Assembly (NCBI RefSeq): GCF_019049675.1
Contig: NZ_JAFMOW010000068.1
Location: 372,001 to 436,000, forward strand
Direction of reading: 5' to 3'
DNA from: Rahnella bonaserana
GTDB taxonomy: Bacteria; Pseudomonadota; Gammaproteobacteria; Enterobacterales; Enterobacteriaceae
DNA length: 64,000 bases
Shown: piece after piece, positions 49,100 through 59,018 of the stretch
How the letters are laid out: every line of letters begins with the position of its first letter
Numbering within the stretch: the stretch's first letter is position 1
Translations under genes and position numbers: made by a program
Notes under the pieces: model-generated
Seen by the model: the letters and a program-made list of their open reading frames with translations, nothing else
Told to the model about the DNA's origin: nothing
Database searches by the model: none

Positions 49100-49126
49100 A
49101 AAAAAAAGAAAAATCAGTTGAGAACA

Positions 49127-51559
49127 TTAAAGTGAGTGTTCAGTACGGGCGATAATATCATCCTGAGCCTCCGGCGATAAGGCCGTAAAGAAAGCGGAAT
49201 ATCCGGCCACACGAACCACAAGGTCACGATAGTTCTGTGGCTCTTCACGGGCTTTCAGCAATGTCTCGCGGGAAACTATATTGTACTGAACATGCCAGCC
49301 GCGATGCTCTTCGAAAAACGTACGCAACATCAGCATTAACGTCTGGCGGTCATTTTCGTTTTCCAGCGAGGCCGGATTCAGCTTCTGATTCAGCAATACC
49401 CCGCCTAGAATCGCTTCAGTCGGCAATTTACCCAGCGAGTTAAATACAGCGGTCGGACCGAGATGATCGGTACCCGATGCCGGACTTGCGCCTTCAGCCA
49501 GCGGGGTAAAGGCTTTGCGACCATCCGGCGTTGCTGTCGTGGCTGCCCCGAAAGGCACATTCGCGGAAATTGACGACGTGCCGGCATAATACGTGCCGCC
49601 AATCGGGCCGCGTCCGAAGCGGGTATTGTGATAATTCGACAGCTCGTCGATATAACACTGATACGCGCGCACCAGCAGATTATCCACCCCGTCATGATCG
49701 TTGCCGTATTTCTCTGCGCCGTTAATCAGGCGTTGACGCAGGCGTTCGCCGTCCAGTCCTTCATAATCGGAAGCCAGCGCGTCAGCCAGCTCCTGCTGAC
49801 CGATAGTCCCTTGTTCAAAGACCAGTTTTTTCACCGCCGCCAGACTGTTACCCAGGTTGGCAATCCCAACCTGCAAACCGGATACCCAGTCATATTTCGC
49901 GCCGCCTTGCTTAATGGTTTTGCCGCGCTCAATACAGTCATCTACCAGCGCGGAACACAAAATATCCTGCGCGTTTTCTTCCAGCACCGTATCCACCACG
50001 CATTCAATCTCGATAGATTTGCGGGTGTAATAACGGATCTGTTCATCCCACTGTGCAAAGACCTGATCGAAGTTATCGAAATTACCCTGCGACAAACCGC
50101 GTTCCTGGGCCAGGAAGCGGGTATGACTTTTCGCGTCTTTACCTTGTTCCAGCGCTGCCAGCATGACGCGGGCAAAGTTGATGAAACTCATGCCGGTGCA
50201 GCGGTATCCCCATTTGCCGCCGACGGCGGTTTCGATACAACCAATGGCTGCATAATCATAGGCATCCTGCTTTTCGACGCCCAGTTTGATGAATTCCGGA
50301 ATCACGATTTCATCGTTGTTGAACGCAGGCATCCCAAAGCCGCAGCGGATCACCTGTACGCAGGCATCGAGGAAATCATTACTCATTCCGGCGTGATAAC
50401 GTACGCTGAGGTTCGGCTGGGTCGAACGCAGTTGTCCGCATGATTCCAGCACCGCGTAAGACAGCGGATTGACCGCATCGGCGGCCACGCCGTTATGCAA
50501 AGTCTGACCGCCGATGGTGACGTTCTGATACAGCGGGCTACCCGCCGACGCTTTTGAGTGTGTGCCCGAACGGATTTTGTTCACTTCCAGCAGTTTCAGC
50601 CAGCAGCTTTGCAGCAGCTCAATGGCCTGACTGCGTTCCAGCGTCTGTTCCAGTTCCACATCACGACGGTAGAACGGATAGAGATACTGATCCATACGCC
50701 CGAACGAAACGGAGTGACCGTTGGATTCAATCTGCAAAATCAGCTGAATGAAATAGCATAACTGCAGTGCCTGCCAGAAATTTTCCGGTGGCCGGTGGGC
50801 AATCACTTCGCAGTTCGCTGCCATTGTCAGTAATTCCGCCCGGCGGTTCTCACGGGTTTCCGACATGGCTATTTCACGTGCCAGCTCTGCGAAGCGCAGA
50901 ATATGACTGCTCACGGCGTTCAGCGTGATATCAATGGCCTTCAGAAGTTGTTCTTTATGCAGATCTGCCCAGTCCGTTAGCTGAAGGCGGTTGCGGCGTT
51001 CGTCGACTTTATGACGTAAACCCTCAAGGCCGAGGTCAAGCAGTAGCGGGAAATTCACCGCCAGATGCGCGTCACCTGAAGTCATATTGCCTTCAGCTTT
51101 CACGATCCCACTTTCGAGCAGCGCTTTCTGTTCGTCGGTAAACATCCCGTAGCAACGATCCTGAACCGTCTGACCACGCCACCACGGACAGATTTCATGC
51201 AGAATTTTTTTGTTGGCTTCGCTGACGGCAAACCCCGCACCCGGCCGGTCCGCCAGCGCATCTATTTCACTTTCGATCCAGCCGACGGTGTATTCCGGGA
51301 AAATCGGCGCGGCGCGGACTTCACTGGCCTGATTACCGACGATCAGCTCATCATGCTTGATCCAGATAGTTCGCTGGCACAGATGTTCAGCCAGCGCCAG
51401 TGCGCGACGCACGGCCAGCGGCTTGTCGGCATGTTGCTGATAAATCTGCGTGTAATGCTGCGCCCGTTCAGTACAGACCGGCGGTTTTACGATATGGATC
51501 AGGGCTTCTTTGTGTGAGCGGATCCGGGCGGAAAGGGTAATCAGATTCAGCTGGGTCAT
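49127..51559 (-). CDS. ybiW: Glycyl radical enzyme YbiW (PflF)
   Basis: YbiW is an anaerobic glycyl radical enzyme. The E. coli protein has been reported to open 1,5-anhydroglucitol-6-phosphate to 1-deoxyfructose-6-phosphate, which FsaA then cleaves; that function is inferred here from orthology and the fsaA neighbour. Starting at MTQLNLITLSARI gives 810 residues, the E. coli length. The radical Gly is Gly786 in RVAGYSAFF, and the active-site Cys441 and Glu443 are in AAIGCIETAVGG. The ribosome site AGAGGATAAG lies at the end of ybiY, 5 bp upstream, so the two are cotranslated. Earlier annotations call it formate acetyltransferase 3, but the active site lacks the Cys-Cys pair of PflB. Confidence 0.93.
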   Translation of the reverse strand: MTQLNLITLSARIRSHKEALIHIVKPPVCTERAQHYTQIYQQHADKPLAVRRALALAEHLCQRTIWIKHDELIVGNQASEVRAAPIFPEYTVGWIESEIDALADRPGAGFAVSEANKKILHEICPWWRGQTVQDRCYGMFTDEQKALLESGIVKAEGNMTSGDAHLAVNFPLLLDLGLEGLRHKVDERRNRLQLTDWADLHKEQLLKAIDITLNAVSSHILRFAELAREIAMSETRENRRAELLTMAANCEVIAHRPPENFWQALQLCYFIQLILQIESNGHSVSFGRMDQYLYPFYRRDVELEQTLERSQAIELLQSCWLKLLEVNKIRSGTHSKASAGSPLYQNVTIGGQTLHNGVAADAVNPLSYAVLESCGQLRSTQPNLSVRYHAGMSNDFLDACVQVIRCGFGMPAFNNDEIVIPEFIKLGVEKQDAYDYAAIGCIETAVGGKWGYRCTGMSFINFARVMLAALEQGKDAKSHTRFLAQERGLSQGNFDNFDQVFAQWDEQIRYYTRKSIEIECVVDTVLEENAQDILCSALVDDCIERGKTIKQGGAKYDWVSGLQVGIANLGNSLAAVKKLVFEQGTIGQQELADALASDYEGLDGERLRQRLINGAEKYGNDHDGVDNLLVRAYQCYIDELSNYHNTRFGRGPIGGTYYAGTSSISANVPFGAATTATPDGRKAFTPLAEGASPASGTDHLGPTAVFNSLGKLPTEAILGGVLLNQKLNPASLENENDRQTLMLMLRTFFEEHRGWHVQYNIVSRETLLKAREEPQNYRDLVVRVAGYSAFFTALSPEAQDDIIARTEHSL

Positions 51560-51564
51560 TATTC

Positions 51565-52464
51565 TTATCCTCTTAACTGTGAACATAGCCCTTTTTGTGC
51601 GGCGTATTCTTCGGCAAACGTCAGCAGGTCAGGGTCATTTAATGGCTGGCGCGGAGCCAGATAAGGTTGCCCGAGCAGGGCGTATTTATTGATGCCAAGT
51701 GTGTGATACGGCAAAAAGTGAATGGCTTCGCAGCCGGTTTCTGCCGCTGCGAAATCCACAATCTGACGGATGGACGTTCGGTCAGCATTGAAATCGGGAA
51801 TTAACGGAACGCGCACGATAAGCCGTTGCCCGGCAGCGGCCAGCCGATGAAAATTATCCATCACGCGTTTTACCGAGCCGCCGGTCAGGCGTTTAAAGGG
51901 TTCACTGGCGACATGTTTTAAATCCGCCAGCACGAGATCGAGTGCACCAAGAGAGGGTTCAATGTATTTCCAGGGCACATGCAGACAGCTTTCCACTGCC
52001 GTGTGTAAGCCTTCCTGTTTGCAGCGTTGCAGTAACGTGCGTGCCGTTTGCGGCTGCATAAAAGGTTCACCACCGGAAAGCGTTACGCCTCCGCCGGTAC
52101 GCTGATAAAAAGGCTTATCACGCAAAATTTGCTGCATCAGTGCATCAACATCCACCTCACTGCCGCACACGCTCAGCGCGCCGGAAGGGCAGGTTTGTTC
52201 TATCTGGCATAAATCTGCCGCAGTAAAATTTTCCTGCCGGACGCTGATCCTGCCCTCCTCAACGCTGACTGCATGCGGGAATACCTGCGCACAATAGTCA
52301 CAGCCGCTGCTGCACAGGCGGGTATCGAACAAAATATCGTGGCTGGCGGAGCGACTTTCCGGGTTCTGGCACCAGGTGCATGCCAGGGAGCAGCCTTTAA
52401 GAAACACGACCGTACGGATCCCAGGACCATCATGTGTGGAATAACGCTGCACATTGAAAATCAT
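51565..52464 (-). CDS. ybiY: Glycyl radical enzyme activase YbiY (PflE)
   Basis: YbiY is the radical SAM activase that places the glycyl radical on YbiW. The radical SAM cluster motif is CSLACTWC (residues 25-32), and further cysteines for auxiliary clusters are in CSSGCDYC and [12 protein letters not shown]-binding [16 protein letters not shown] is present. The start at 52464 ([15 protein letters not shown]) is preceded by AAGGAG and gives 299 residues; E. coli YbiY has 308. It is the first gene of the ybiY-ybiW unit and divergent from fsaA. Confidence 0.94.
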   Translation of the reverse strand: MIFNVQRYSTHDGPGIRTVVFLKGCSLACTWCQNPESRSASHDILFDTRLCSSGCDYCAQVFPHAVSVEEGRISVRQENFTAADLCQIEQTCPSGALSVCGSEVDVDALMQQILRDKPFYQRTGGGVTLSGGEPFMQPQTARTLLQRCKQEGLHTAVESCLHVPWKYIEPSLGALDLVLADLKHVASEPFKRLTGGSVKRVMDNFHRLAAAGQRLIVRVPLIPDFNADRTSIRQIVDFAAAETGCEAIHFLPYHTLGINKYALLGQPYLAPRQPLNDPDLLTFAEEYAAQKGLCSQLRG

Positions 52465-52527
52465 CTCGACACTCCTTTGTGTCTTTTTCTTCTTTCGTAA
52501 TTTACATGCTTTCATTCGAAAGTGATT

Positions 52528-52541
52528 TTGATGATGATCAA
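52528..52541. promoter_or_regulatory. Perfect FNR box between ybiY and fsaA
   Basis: TTGATGATGATCAA matches all ten specified FNR bases. Its centre (52534.5) is about 41-42 bp from the predicted transcription starts on both sides: -10 elements TAAATT for ybiY (minus strand, 52504-52499) and TACACT for fsaA (52563-52568). This is the classic activating position of FNR. Confidence 0.75.
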
Positions 52542-52609
52542 CAAACCTTCTGCTTGCAGGCGTACACTCACTGAACTTTGCATTTGCTCACAAGTTTTAA
52601 GGAGAGGTT

Positions 52610-53275
52610 ATGGAGTTGTATCTCGATACTGCTGATGTGGCTGCGGTCAAACGTCTTTCACGCATATTGCCGTTGCAGGGGGTGACGACCAATCCCAGCA
52701 TTGTGGCGAAAGAAGGTAAACCGCTGTGGGAAGTGTTGCCTGCATTGCGGGATGCGCTGGGCGGGAATGGCAAATTATTCGCGCAGGTGATGGCCTCTGA
52801 CGCTGAACAGATGGTAGCCGAAGCGCTGTTACTGACGCAGCGCGTTTCAGGTTTAGTGGTAAAAGTCCCCGTAACCCGTGAAGGTCTGGCTGCGATTAAA
52901 AAACTGAAAGGGATGAATATTCCGACTCTCGGCACCGCAGTTTACGGGGCGGGCCAGGGGCTGTTATCGGCACTGGCTGGCGCTGAATATGTCGCGCCTT
53001 ATGTTAACCGTCTGGACGCGCAGGGCGGTGATGGTATTGCCGTCGTAAAAGAGTTGCAGACCCTGCTCAATCTTCATGCGCCGCATTCAAAAGTGCTGGC
53101 CGCCAGTTTCAGAACGCCACGACAGGCGATGGATTGCCTGCTGGCCGGTTGCCAGTCAATCACTCTTCCGGTTGATGTTGCGGAACAACTGCTCGATACA
53201 CCTGCGGTGCAGGCGGCAGTTGAAAAATTTGATGCCGACTGGCGCCAGGCTTTCGGAACTACGTCAATCAGCTGA
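52610..53275 (+). CDS. fsaA: Fructose-6-phosphate aldolase FsaA
   Basis: FsaA is a transaldolase-like class I aldolase that cleaves fructose-6-phosphate and related 1-deoxy sugars. Of the 221 residues (E. coli 220) the Schiff-base lysine is Lys85 in GLVVKVPVT, and [27 protein letters not shown] and [14 protein letters not shown] are conserved. AAGGAGAGG precedes the ATG. It is divergent from the glycyl radical pair, whose product it is expected to split into glyceraldehyde-3-phosphate and hydroxyacetone. Confidence 0.96.
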   Translation: MELYLDTADVAAVKRLSRILPLQGVTTNPSIVAKEGKPLWEVLPALRDALGGNGKLFAQVMASDAEQMVAEALLLTQRVSGLVVKVPVTREGLAAIKKLKGMNIPTLGTAVYGAGQGLLSALAGAEYVAPYVNRLDAQGGDGIAVVKELQTLLNLHAPHSKVLAASFRTPRQAMDCLLAGCQSITLPVDVAEQLLDTPAVQAAVEKFDADWRQAFGTTSIS

Positions 53276-53294
53276 CTTTAATCCTGCAATTCCC

Positions 53295-53328
53295 AACCCG
53301 CACAGGTAACTGCTGCGGGTTTTTTATT
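53295..53328 (+). terminator. fsaA terminator
   Basis: AACCCGCA and TGCGGGTT form an 8-bp stem with an 11-nt loop followed by a T-run. Confidence 0.9.
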
Positions 53329-53426
53329 TTTTAAAAGATTCAGTCAGGATAATAAAAACTGAAAATGTGATTGCGCTCAGAAATTAAATATTGACGGTGT
53401 AAATTATTAAAACTACCGATCTAAAA

Positions 53427-53447
53427 AATAGAAACATCGTTTCATTT
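53427..53447. promoter_or_regulatory. Putative KdgR operator upstream of kdgT
   Basis: The symmetrical core GAAACATCGTTTC with TTTCATTT on the right resembles the enterobacterial KdgR site. It lies about 85 bp ahead of kdgT, a known KdgR target. The left half is imperfect. Confidence 0.5.
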
Positions 53448-53532
53448 TATGAAGTGAATCACTTTTATACACCTGATAAATGGATAACGTAGCGGCATTC
53501 AGTGGTCCGTTACATTTAATCAGGTGAAAAAC

Positions 53533-54531
53533 ATGCACATTAAACGAGCGATAGAAAAAATCCCTGGCGGGATGATGTTAGTGCCTCTCTTTCTGGGTGC
53601 GCTGTGCCATACCTTCGCGCCTGATTCGGGCAAGTATTTTGGCTCTTTCACTAACGGACTGATGACGGGCACCGTACCGATCCTGGCCGTGTGGTTCTTC
53701 TGCATGGGAGCCTCGATCAAACTGAGTGCGACCGGAACTGTTTTACGCAAGTCCGGCACGCTGGTGGTCACGAAAATCGCGGTGGCCTGGATTGTCGCGG
53801 CGGTGGTTTCGCGTTTCATGCCTGAAAATGGTGTGGAGTTTGGCTTCTTCGCCGGGCTGTCGGTTCTGGCGCTGGTCGCGTCGATGGACATGACCAATGG
53901 CGGTTTGTATGCGTCAGTAATGCAGCAATACGGGACAAAAGAAGAGGCGGGCGCTTTCGTCCTGATGTCTCTGGAGTCCGGCCCGCTGATGACGATGGTT
54001 ATCCTCGGCACCGCAGGGATTGCGTCCTTTGAGCCCCATGTTTTCGTTGGTGCCGTGCTGCCATTCCTGGTCGGTTTCGGCTTAGGCAATCTGGATCCTG
54101 AACTGCGCGAGTTCTTTAGCAAAGCGGTGCAAACGCTGATCCCGTTCTTCGCCTTCGCCCTCGGTAACACCATCAACCTGACTGTCATTGCACAAACCGG
54201 TCTGTTAGGCGTGCTTCTGGGTGTGTCAGTCATTGTGATCACCGGCATCCCGCTGATCCTGGCTGACAAATTCATCGGTGGCGGTGACGGCACAGCAGGG
54301 ATTGCCGCCTCCAGCTCCGCGGGTGCCGCCGTGGCGACGCCGGTACTGATTGCCGAAATGGTCCCGCAGTTCAAACCTATTGCTCCTGCTGCCACGGCGC
54401 TGGTCGCTACCTCGGTTATTGTCACCTCTGTACTGGTGCCCATCCTGACAGCGATGTGGTCAAGGAGAGTGAAAAACAAAGCAGTGAAAGGCAAAGTGGC
54501 GATGGACCCGCCGATGGCGAGTGTCAAATAA
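53533..54531 (+). CDS. kdgT: 2-keto-3-deoxygluconate permease KdgT
   Basis: KdgT imports 2-keto-3-deoxygluconate, a pectin breakdown product, by proton symport. The start at 53533 ([16 protein letters not shown]) matches the E. coli start and follows AGGTGAAAAAC; a GTG three codons earlier is in frame but less likely. The 332 residues form about ten hydrophobic segments, with [32 protein letters not shown] and [21 protein letters not shown] conserved. No other pectin genes are near. A GC-rich hairpin at 54548-54570 follows and may end both this gene and lsrK. Confidence 0.95.
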   Translation: MHIKRAIEKIPGGMMLVPLFLGALCHTFAPDSGKYFGSFTNGLMTGTVPILAVWFFCMGASIKLSATGTVLRKSGTLVVTKIAVAWIVAAVVSRFMPENGVEFGFFAGLSVLALVASMDMTNGGLYASVMQQYGTKEEAGAFVLMSLESGPLMTMVILGTAGIASFEPHVFVGAVLPFLVGFGLGNLDPELREFFSKAVQTLIPFFAFALGNTINLTVIAQTGLLGVLLGVSVIVITGIPLILADKFIGGGDGTAGIAASSSAGAAVATPVLIAEMVPQFKPIAPAATALVATSVIVTSVLVPILTAMWSRRVKNKAVKGKVAMDPPMASVK

Positions 54532-54547
54532 CGCCAGATTTGAATTA

Positions 54548-54570
54548 CTCCTCCCTTTCGCAGGGGGGAG
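54548..54570. terminator. Hairpin between convergent kdgT and lsrK
   Basis: CTCCTCCCT and AGGGGGGAG pair over 9 bp with one wobble and a 5-nt loop. No clear T-run follows on either strand, so terminator strength is uncertain. Confidence 0.5.
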
Positions 54571-54586
54571 CAGTCCGAAATTATCC

Positions 54587-56179
54587 CTAAAGTCCTGGCG
54601 CTTTCCACATCGACGTCGTCAGTTGCCGGTCCACCAGCCCCAGTTGATCCGCGTACACTTCCTGCCAGTTGGCTTTCTGCACCAGATATTTTGCATGGTT
54701 CGCCACATCCGGCTGATATTCCCGTTCCCAGCGCACCAGCGCTTCTCCTGTGTCGGCAAGAGACGAATACACGCCTGCCGCGACACCCGCGGCAATCGCA
54801 CAACCCAGCGCGGTGGCTTCTTTAACCACCGGCACATTGACCGGAACGCCGGTCACATCACTTAAAATCTGACACCATAATTTCCCCTTCGAACCGCCGC
54901 CGGAGAACACCAGCGATTTGGCTCTTACGCCGGAGAATGCAGCGATCATATCCAGATTGCAGGCCGAGACGATGGCGGCGTTCTCTTCCAGTGCGCGGAA
55001 CAGTACCGGTTTGTTGCACTTCTCCGGATCGATGGAAAGATTGATGAACGACGGGGCGGCGTGATACCAGTTCTTGAAATGCATCGCGTCGGAGAATACC
55101 GGCGTTACGCCCCAGGCACCGACAGGCACCCGTGCCGCCATGTCTTCCAGCAAACTGTAGGCATCAACGCCAAGACGATGCGCCATGGTTTTTTCTTCTG
55201 TACAAAACGCGTCGCGGAACCAGCGCATCGTCAGGCCGGTGAAGAAACTGATGGATTCAGCCTGCGCCATGCCGGGGATGACGTGCGGATTAACGCGGAT
55301 ATTCATCTCCGGATCTGTGACCGCCTGCGGCAGATTGACGATTTGCTGCCAGAATGTCCCGCCAAGAACCGCGGTCTGGCCGGGGCGCACCAGCCCGAGG
55401 CCGAGCGTGCCAAGCTGCGCATCGCCCCCTCCCATACCGACCGGCGTACCTGATTTCAGTCCGCAGGCATCCGCGGCGCGGGCAGTGACATATCCGAGAC
55501 GAGTGCCGGTTTCTGCCACCGGAGAAAGCATATCGGCGCGCAGACCGGCCATATCCAGCAGTTCAGGGCGCCAGTTGCGGGTGGCTAAATCCAGCATGCC
55601 GGTAGTCCCCGCGTTGGACGGATCCACCGCCAGCTCGCCGCTGAGCATATACGCCAGCCAGTCGCTGATCATAGTGATGGTGGCAGCCTGTCGGTAAATG
55701 TCCGGACGATGATGCGCCAGCCACAACAGACGCGGCATTGCGCTCAGCGCCAGCGTCTGGCCGGAGCATTCATAGACTTCACGTTCAAATTCGAAATCGT
55801 GGATTTCTTTTAATTCGGAGACTTCACGGCTGGCGCGGGCATCAACATTGGCACACGCCCAGATAGGTTCTCCGGATTTGTCGTACAGCACGATGCCTTC
55901 GCGCATAGAACAGGCGGCGACGGCACGGATAGCGGAAGCAGGAAGATGCGCTTCATGCAGCGCCTGACGAATACACTGGCAGGCCAGCTGCCAGTTTTTT
56001 TGCAGATCAAACTCCATTGAACCGGGGACATCCGGCACGGCCAGATGGATCCACTCAGCTTGTCCGGCGGCAATCTGCTCACCTTCAAGATTGAAAATTA
56101 CCGCCCGGATGCTGCCGGTACCGGCATCCAGTGCCATTAAATAGCTACGATCGTCGTCAGAGTTCGGGGTAGAGGTCAT
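54587..56179 (-). CDS. lsrK: Autoinducer-2 kinase LsrK
   Basis: LsrK phosphorylates imported AI-2 (from the DPD precursor) so that it stays in the cell and relieves LsrR repression. It is an FGGY-family kinase: N-terminal [30 protein letters not shown] and the C-terminal nucleotide site [18 protein letters not shown]. Starting at [13 protein letters not shown] (56179) gives 530 residues, the E. coli length. It is downstream of lsrR on the same strand, the usual arrangement. Confidence 0.96.
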   Translation of the reverse strand: MTSTPNSDDDRSYLMALDAGTGSIRAVIFNLEGEQIAAGQAEWIHLAVPDVPGSMEFDLQKNWQLACQCIRQALHEAHLPASAIRAVAACSMREGIVLYDKSGEPIWACANVDARASREVSELKEIHDFEFEREVYECSGQTLALSAMPRLLWLAHHRPDIYRQAATITMISDWLAYMLSGELAVDPSNAGTTGMLDLATRNWRPELLDMAGLRADMLSPVAETGTRLGYVTARAADACGLKSGTPVGMGGGDAQLGTLGLGLVRPGQTAVLGGTFWQQIVNLPQAVTDPEMNIRVNPHVIPGMAQAESISFFTGLTMRWFRDAFCTEEKTMAHRLGVDAYSLLEDMAARVPVGAWGVTPVFSDAMHFKNWYHAAPSFINLSIDPEKCNKPVLFRALEENAAIVSACNLDMIAAFSGVRAKSLVFSGGGSKGKLWCQILSDVTGVPVNVPVVKEATALGCAIAAGVAAGVYSSLADTGEALVRWEREYQPDVANHAKYLVQKANWQEVYADQLGLVDRQLTTSMWKAPGL

Positions 56180-56249
56180 CGTGATGTTCTCTCGTGCCAG
56201 TTTATCGGGCACCGTTTACCTGACCGCCACGCCCCTCACTCCCTGCGGG

Positions 56250-57224
56250 TCAGCCGAGCAACGCCAGCATGGCTCTTGCTGTGCTCTCTTCAGTAACCAG
56301 TGCGTTTATTCGTTTACCTTTCAGTGCGGCGACAATCGCTTCAGCCTTCTCAACGCCGCCCGCCACGCCTAATACGGTCGGAATGCTCGCCAGTTCGTCC
56401 GGCGCTACGGCAATCAGTTCGTCATGGATCGCCATGTTTTCTGCCAGCTCACCATTGCGCTGCATAAAGAATCCGAGAATGTCGCCGACTGCGCCTTTAC
56501 GGCCAAATAACAACTGCTCGCCTTCACTGATATAACCGGAGCGCAAAATGGTCGCTTCCTGCTTCTGATTGAGCGAACCAATACCGACCACCGCAATATC
56601 CGCAGCACAGGCCGCCAGCATCACGTCGTGTACATTGCGCTCCTGGCGAAATATGGCCGCCACGCTGGCTGATGAAGCCCGCAGCGGTGCCGGAATGATG
56701 CTGACACCACAGGCGGCATCGAGTTGTCCGATGCCGGTCATATAAGGACCGACTCCGCCGGAAAGGGTCACCATACGGATCTGCTGAGAGGCGATGAACC
56801 CGCTCAGATGCTGCAAGGTACTCATGGCGGTTTCGCCAAATCCCACGGCCAGTAATTGCGCAGGCTTTAACATCGTCATCAGCATATGCGCCGCGCCGAC
56901 GCCCAGACGTGCGCTCAGGGAACCATCGGCAAGCTGGGGCAGCACACGAACCTGCTGCAAACCAAATCGCTCAAGCAGCGTGTTTTCCAGCGACAAACAG
57001 CCCTCAAAGCGCGAGTTGATTTGTACGCGGATCACCCCGGATTGCCGGCCTTTTTCCAGCAGACGTGACACTTTAAGCCGCGTCAGTCCGAGCCGTTCAC
57101 CAATCTCATTCTGGGTCAGGCCGTCGTGGTAATAGAACCACGCGGTGCGTGCCAGCAGTTCCTCTTCACCCATGCTGAATTCCGGATGGTTAGTCAAATC
57201 GGAAAGCGTTGTTTTGTCATTCAT
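56250..57224 (-). CDS. lsrR: Transcriptional repressor LsrR
   Basis: LsrR represses the lsr operon and its own unit and is released by phospho-AI-2. It belongs to the SorC/DeoR family. The helix-turn-helix is in [24 protein letters not shown] (residues about 36-59), and the sensing domain follows with [31 protein letters not shown] and PAPLRASS. The ATG at 57224 gives 324 residues; a GTG three codons earlier is possible. E. coli LsrR has 317. It is divergent from lsrA with 231 bp between. Confidence 0.96.
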   Translation of the reverse strand: MNDKTTLSDLTNHPEFSMGEEELLARTAWFYYHDGLTQNEIGERLGLTRLKVSRLLEKGRQSGVIRVQINSRFEGCLSLENTLLERFGLQQVRVLPQLADGSLSARLGVGAAHMLMTMLKPAQLLAVGFGETAMSTLQHLSGFIASQQIRMVTLSGGVGPYMTGIGQLDAACGVSIIPAPLRASSASVAAIFRQERNVHDVMLAACAADIAVVGIGSLNQKQEATILRSGYISEGEQLLFGRKGAVGDILGFFMQRNGELAENMAIHDELIAVAPDELASIPTVLGVAGGVEKAEAIVAALKGKRINALVTEESTARAMLALLG

Positions 57225-57455
57225 AGTGAACACTTATCAAAATGTAGATCAATTGTTCGTTAACGAAATGTTGTTAACTGTGATGTGTTTGGCAAATTTC
57301 AAATGATTACTGCCCGAATCATAACGCAGAGTATATGAGTTGAACAAACTGTGATCAGGGCAAAAGTTTTCCGCGTCACCACAGACTAGCTTTATGAACA
57401 TTGTTAAACAATAAATACATTTGTTCATTTAATGTATCTCACCCGAGGCCAGCCT
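57225..57455. promoter_or_regulatory. lsrR-lsrA divergent control region
   Basis: The region holds several dyads: TTCGTTAACGAA (57256-57267), ATTGTTAAACAAT (57400-57412), and TGAACA-21-TGTTCA (57395-57427) close to lsrA. CRP-like half-sites TGTGATGTGTTT and TGTGATCAGGGC lie in between. In E. coli both LsrR and cAMP-CRP act on this promoter pair, so these are reasonable operator candidates, not proven ones. Confidence 0.55.
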
Positions 57456-59018
57456 ATGCCGTCCAGCGAAAACTCATCAGCAGGCGCGCCAGCCACTGAA
57501 CTGCTGTTGCAGGTCAGTGGTGTCAGTAAAAGCTTTTCTGGTGTTGCGGTGCTGAAAGATATCGATTTCTGCCTGCAACGCGGTGAGGTCCATGCACTGC
57601 TGGGCGGGAATGGCGCGGGGAAATCGACACTGATGAAAATCATCGCCGGTGTCGAGATTGCCGATCGTGGTGAAATGTTCCTCAGCGGCGCGCCGCTGGT
57701 GGCGCTGACGCCAGCAAAAGCGCATCAGGCGGGTATCTATCTGGTGCCGCAGGAGCCGATGCTGTTTCCGAGCCTCAGCGTGCGTGAAAACATTCTTTTT
57801 CGTCTGCCCGCACATCAGGCCAGCGAGAAAAAACTGCAACAGTCGCTCACTGAACTGGGCTGCAATCTGCCTCTCGGTTCACTGGCGGGTACGCTGGAAG
57901 TCGCCGATCAGCAGCTGGTGGAAATCCTGCGCGGGCTGATGCGTGATGCACGACTGTTGATCCTCGATGAGCCGACAGCTTCCCTGACACCTGCTGAATC
58001 TGCCCGGCTGTTTACCCAGGTTCGCCATCTTACGGCGCAGGGTGTCGGTGTGGTGTTCATCTCGCACAAGCTGCCGGAAATCCGCGCCATTGCCGACCGG
58101 GTCAGCGTAATGCGCGACGGTAAAATTGCGCTCAGCGGCGCGCTTTCGGCGCTGGATAACGATGCGCTGATTGCTGCTATCACGCCGCAGGCACAGGTAA
58201 CGGCGCTGCCTGCTGAACAAAAACTTTGGCTGGATTTGCCGGGAGCACGGCGTAATCCGTCAGGAAACGAGCCGGTATTGCAGGTGCAAAACCTCACCGG
58301 TGAAGGCTTTATCAATATTTCATTCAGCGCCCGCGCCGGGGAAATCGTCGGGCTGGCAGGCGTTGTCGGGGCAGGGCGAACCGAACTGGCTGAAACCCTG
58401 TATGGCCTGCGGGAAGCACAAAGCGGTCAGGTTTTCCTGATGCAGCAAGACATCAGCGGGCTGGGCACCTTACAACGCCTGAAAAAAGGGCTGGTGTATC
58501 TGCCGGAAGACCGGCAGGCGTCGGGCCTTTATCTGGATGCGCCGCTGAGCTGGAACACGACCTCCCTGACTTTTAACCGGCAGAGCTGGTGGCTGAATAT
58601 CAAACGTGAGGCGGCGGTGCTTGAGCGTTATCACCGTGCACTGGGTATCAGATATCGCGACGGGTCGCAAACTGCCCGCACGCTTTCCGGCGGGAATCAG
58701 CAGAAATTATTGATCGCTAAATGTCTGGAAGCCCAGCCCGCGGTACTGATCGTCGATGAACCGACGCGCGGTGTGGATGTTTCTGCGCGAGCGGATATTT
58801 ATCAGCTGCTGCGTAATGTCGTTGAACAGAATGTGGCGGTGATCCTGATTTCTTCTGATCTGGATGAAATAGAAGGGCTGGCCGACCGGGTCTTTGTCAT
58901 GCATCAGGGCGAAATGAGCGGGGAGTTGCAGGGCAGCGATATCAACGTCAGCAACATTATGCACATCGCGTTTGGTAATCACTCCCAGAGCGCGGCAACC
59001 GGAGGATCCTCATGCTGA
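57456..59018 (+). CDS. lsrA: AI-2 import ATPase LsrA
   Basis: LsrA is the double ABC ATPase that drives AI-2 import through LsrC and LsrD. The first domain has Walker [10 protein letters not shown] and Walker [13 protein letters not shown]; the second has a degenerate Walker A (GVVGAGRTE), signature LSGGNQQK and Walker [13 protein letters not shown]. This asymmetric pattern is usual for sugar-type ATPases. The ATG at 57456 is chosen because GAGG lies 7 nt upstream, giving 520 residues; an earlier in-frame ATG (57432) would give 528. Its 3' end overlaps lsrC by 7 bases. Confidence 0.95.
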   Translation: MPSSENSSAGAPATELLLQVSGVSKSFSGVAVLKDIDFCLQRGEVHALLGGNGAGKSTLMKIIAGVEIADRGEMFLSGAPLVALTPAKAHQAGIYLVPQEPMLFPSLSVRENILFRLPAHQASEKKLQQSLTELGCNLPLGSLAGTLEVADQQLVEILRGLMRDARLLILDEPTASLTPAESARLFTQVRHLTAQGVGVVFISHKLPEIRAIADRVSVMRDGKIALSGALSALDNDALIAAITPQAQVTALPAEQKLWLDLPGARRNPSGNEPVLQVQNLTGEGFINISFSARAGEIVGLAGVVGAGRTELAETLYGLREAQSGQVFLMQQDISGLGTLQRLKKGLVYLPEDRQASGLYLDAPLSWNTTSLTFNRQSWWLNIKREAAVLERYHRALGIRYRDGSQTARTLSGGNQQKLLIAKCLEAQPAVLIVDEPTRGVDVSARADIYQLLRNVVEQNVAVILISSDLDEIEGLADRVFVMHQGEMSGELQGSDINVSNIMHIAFGNHSQSAATGGSSC

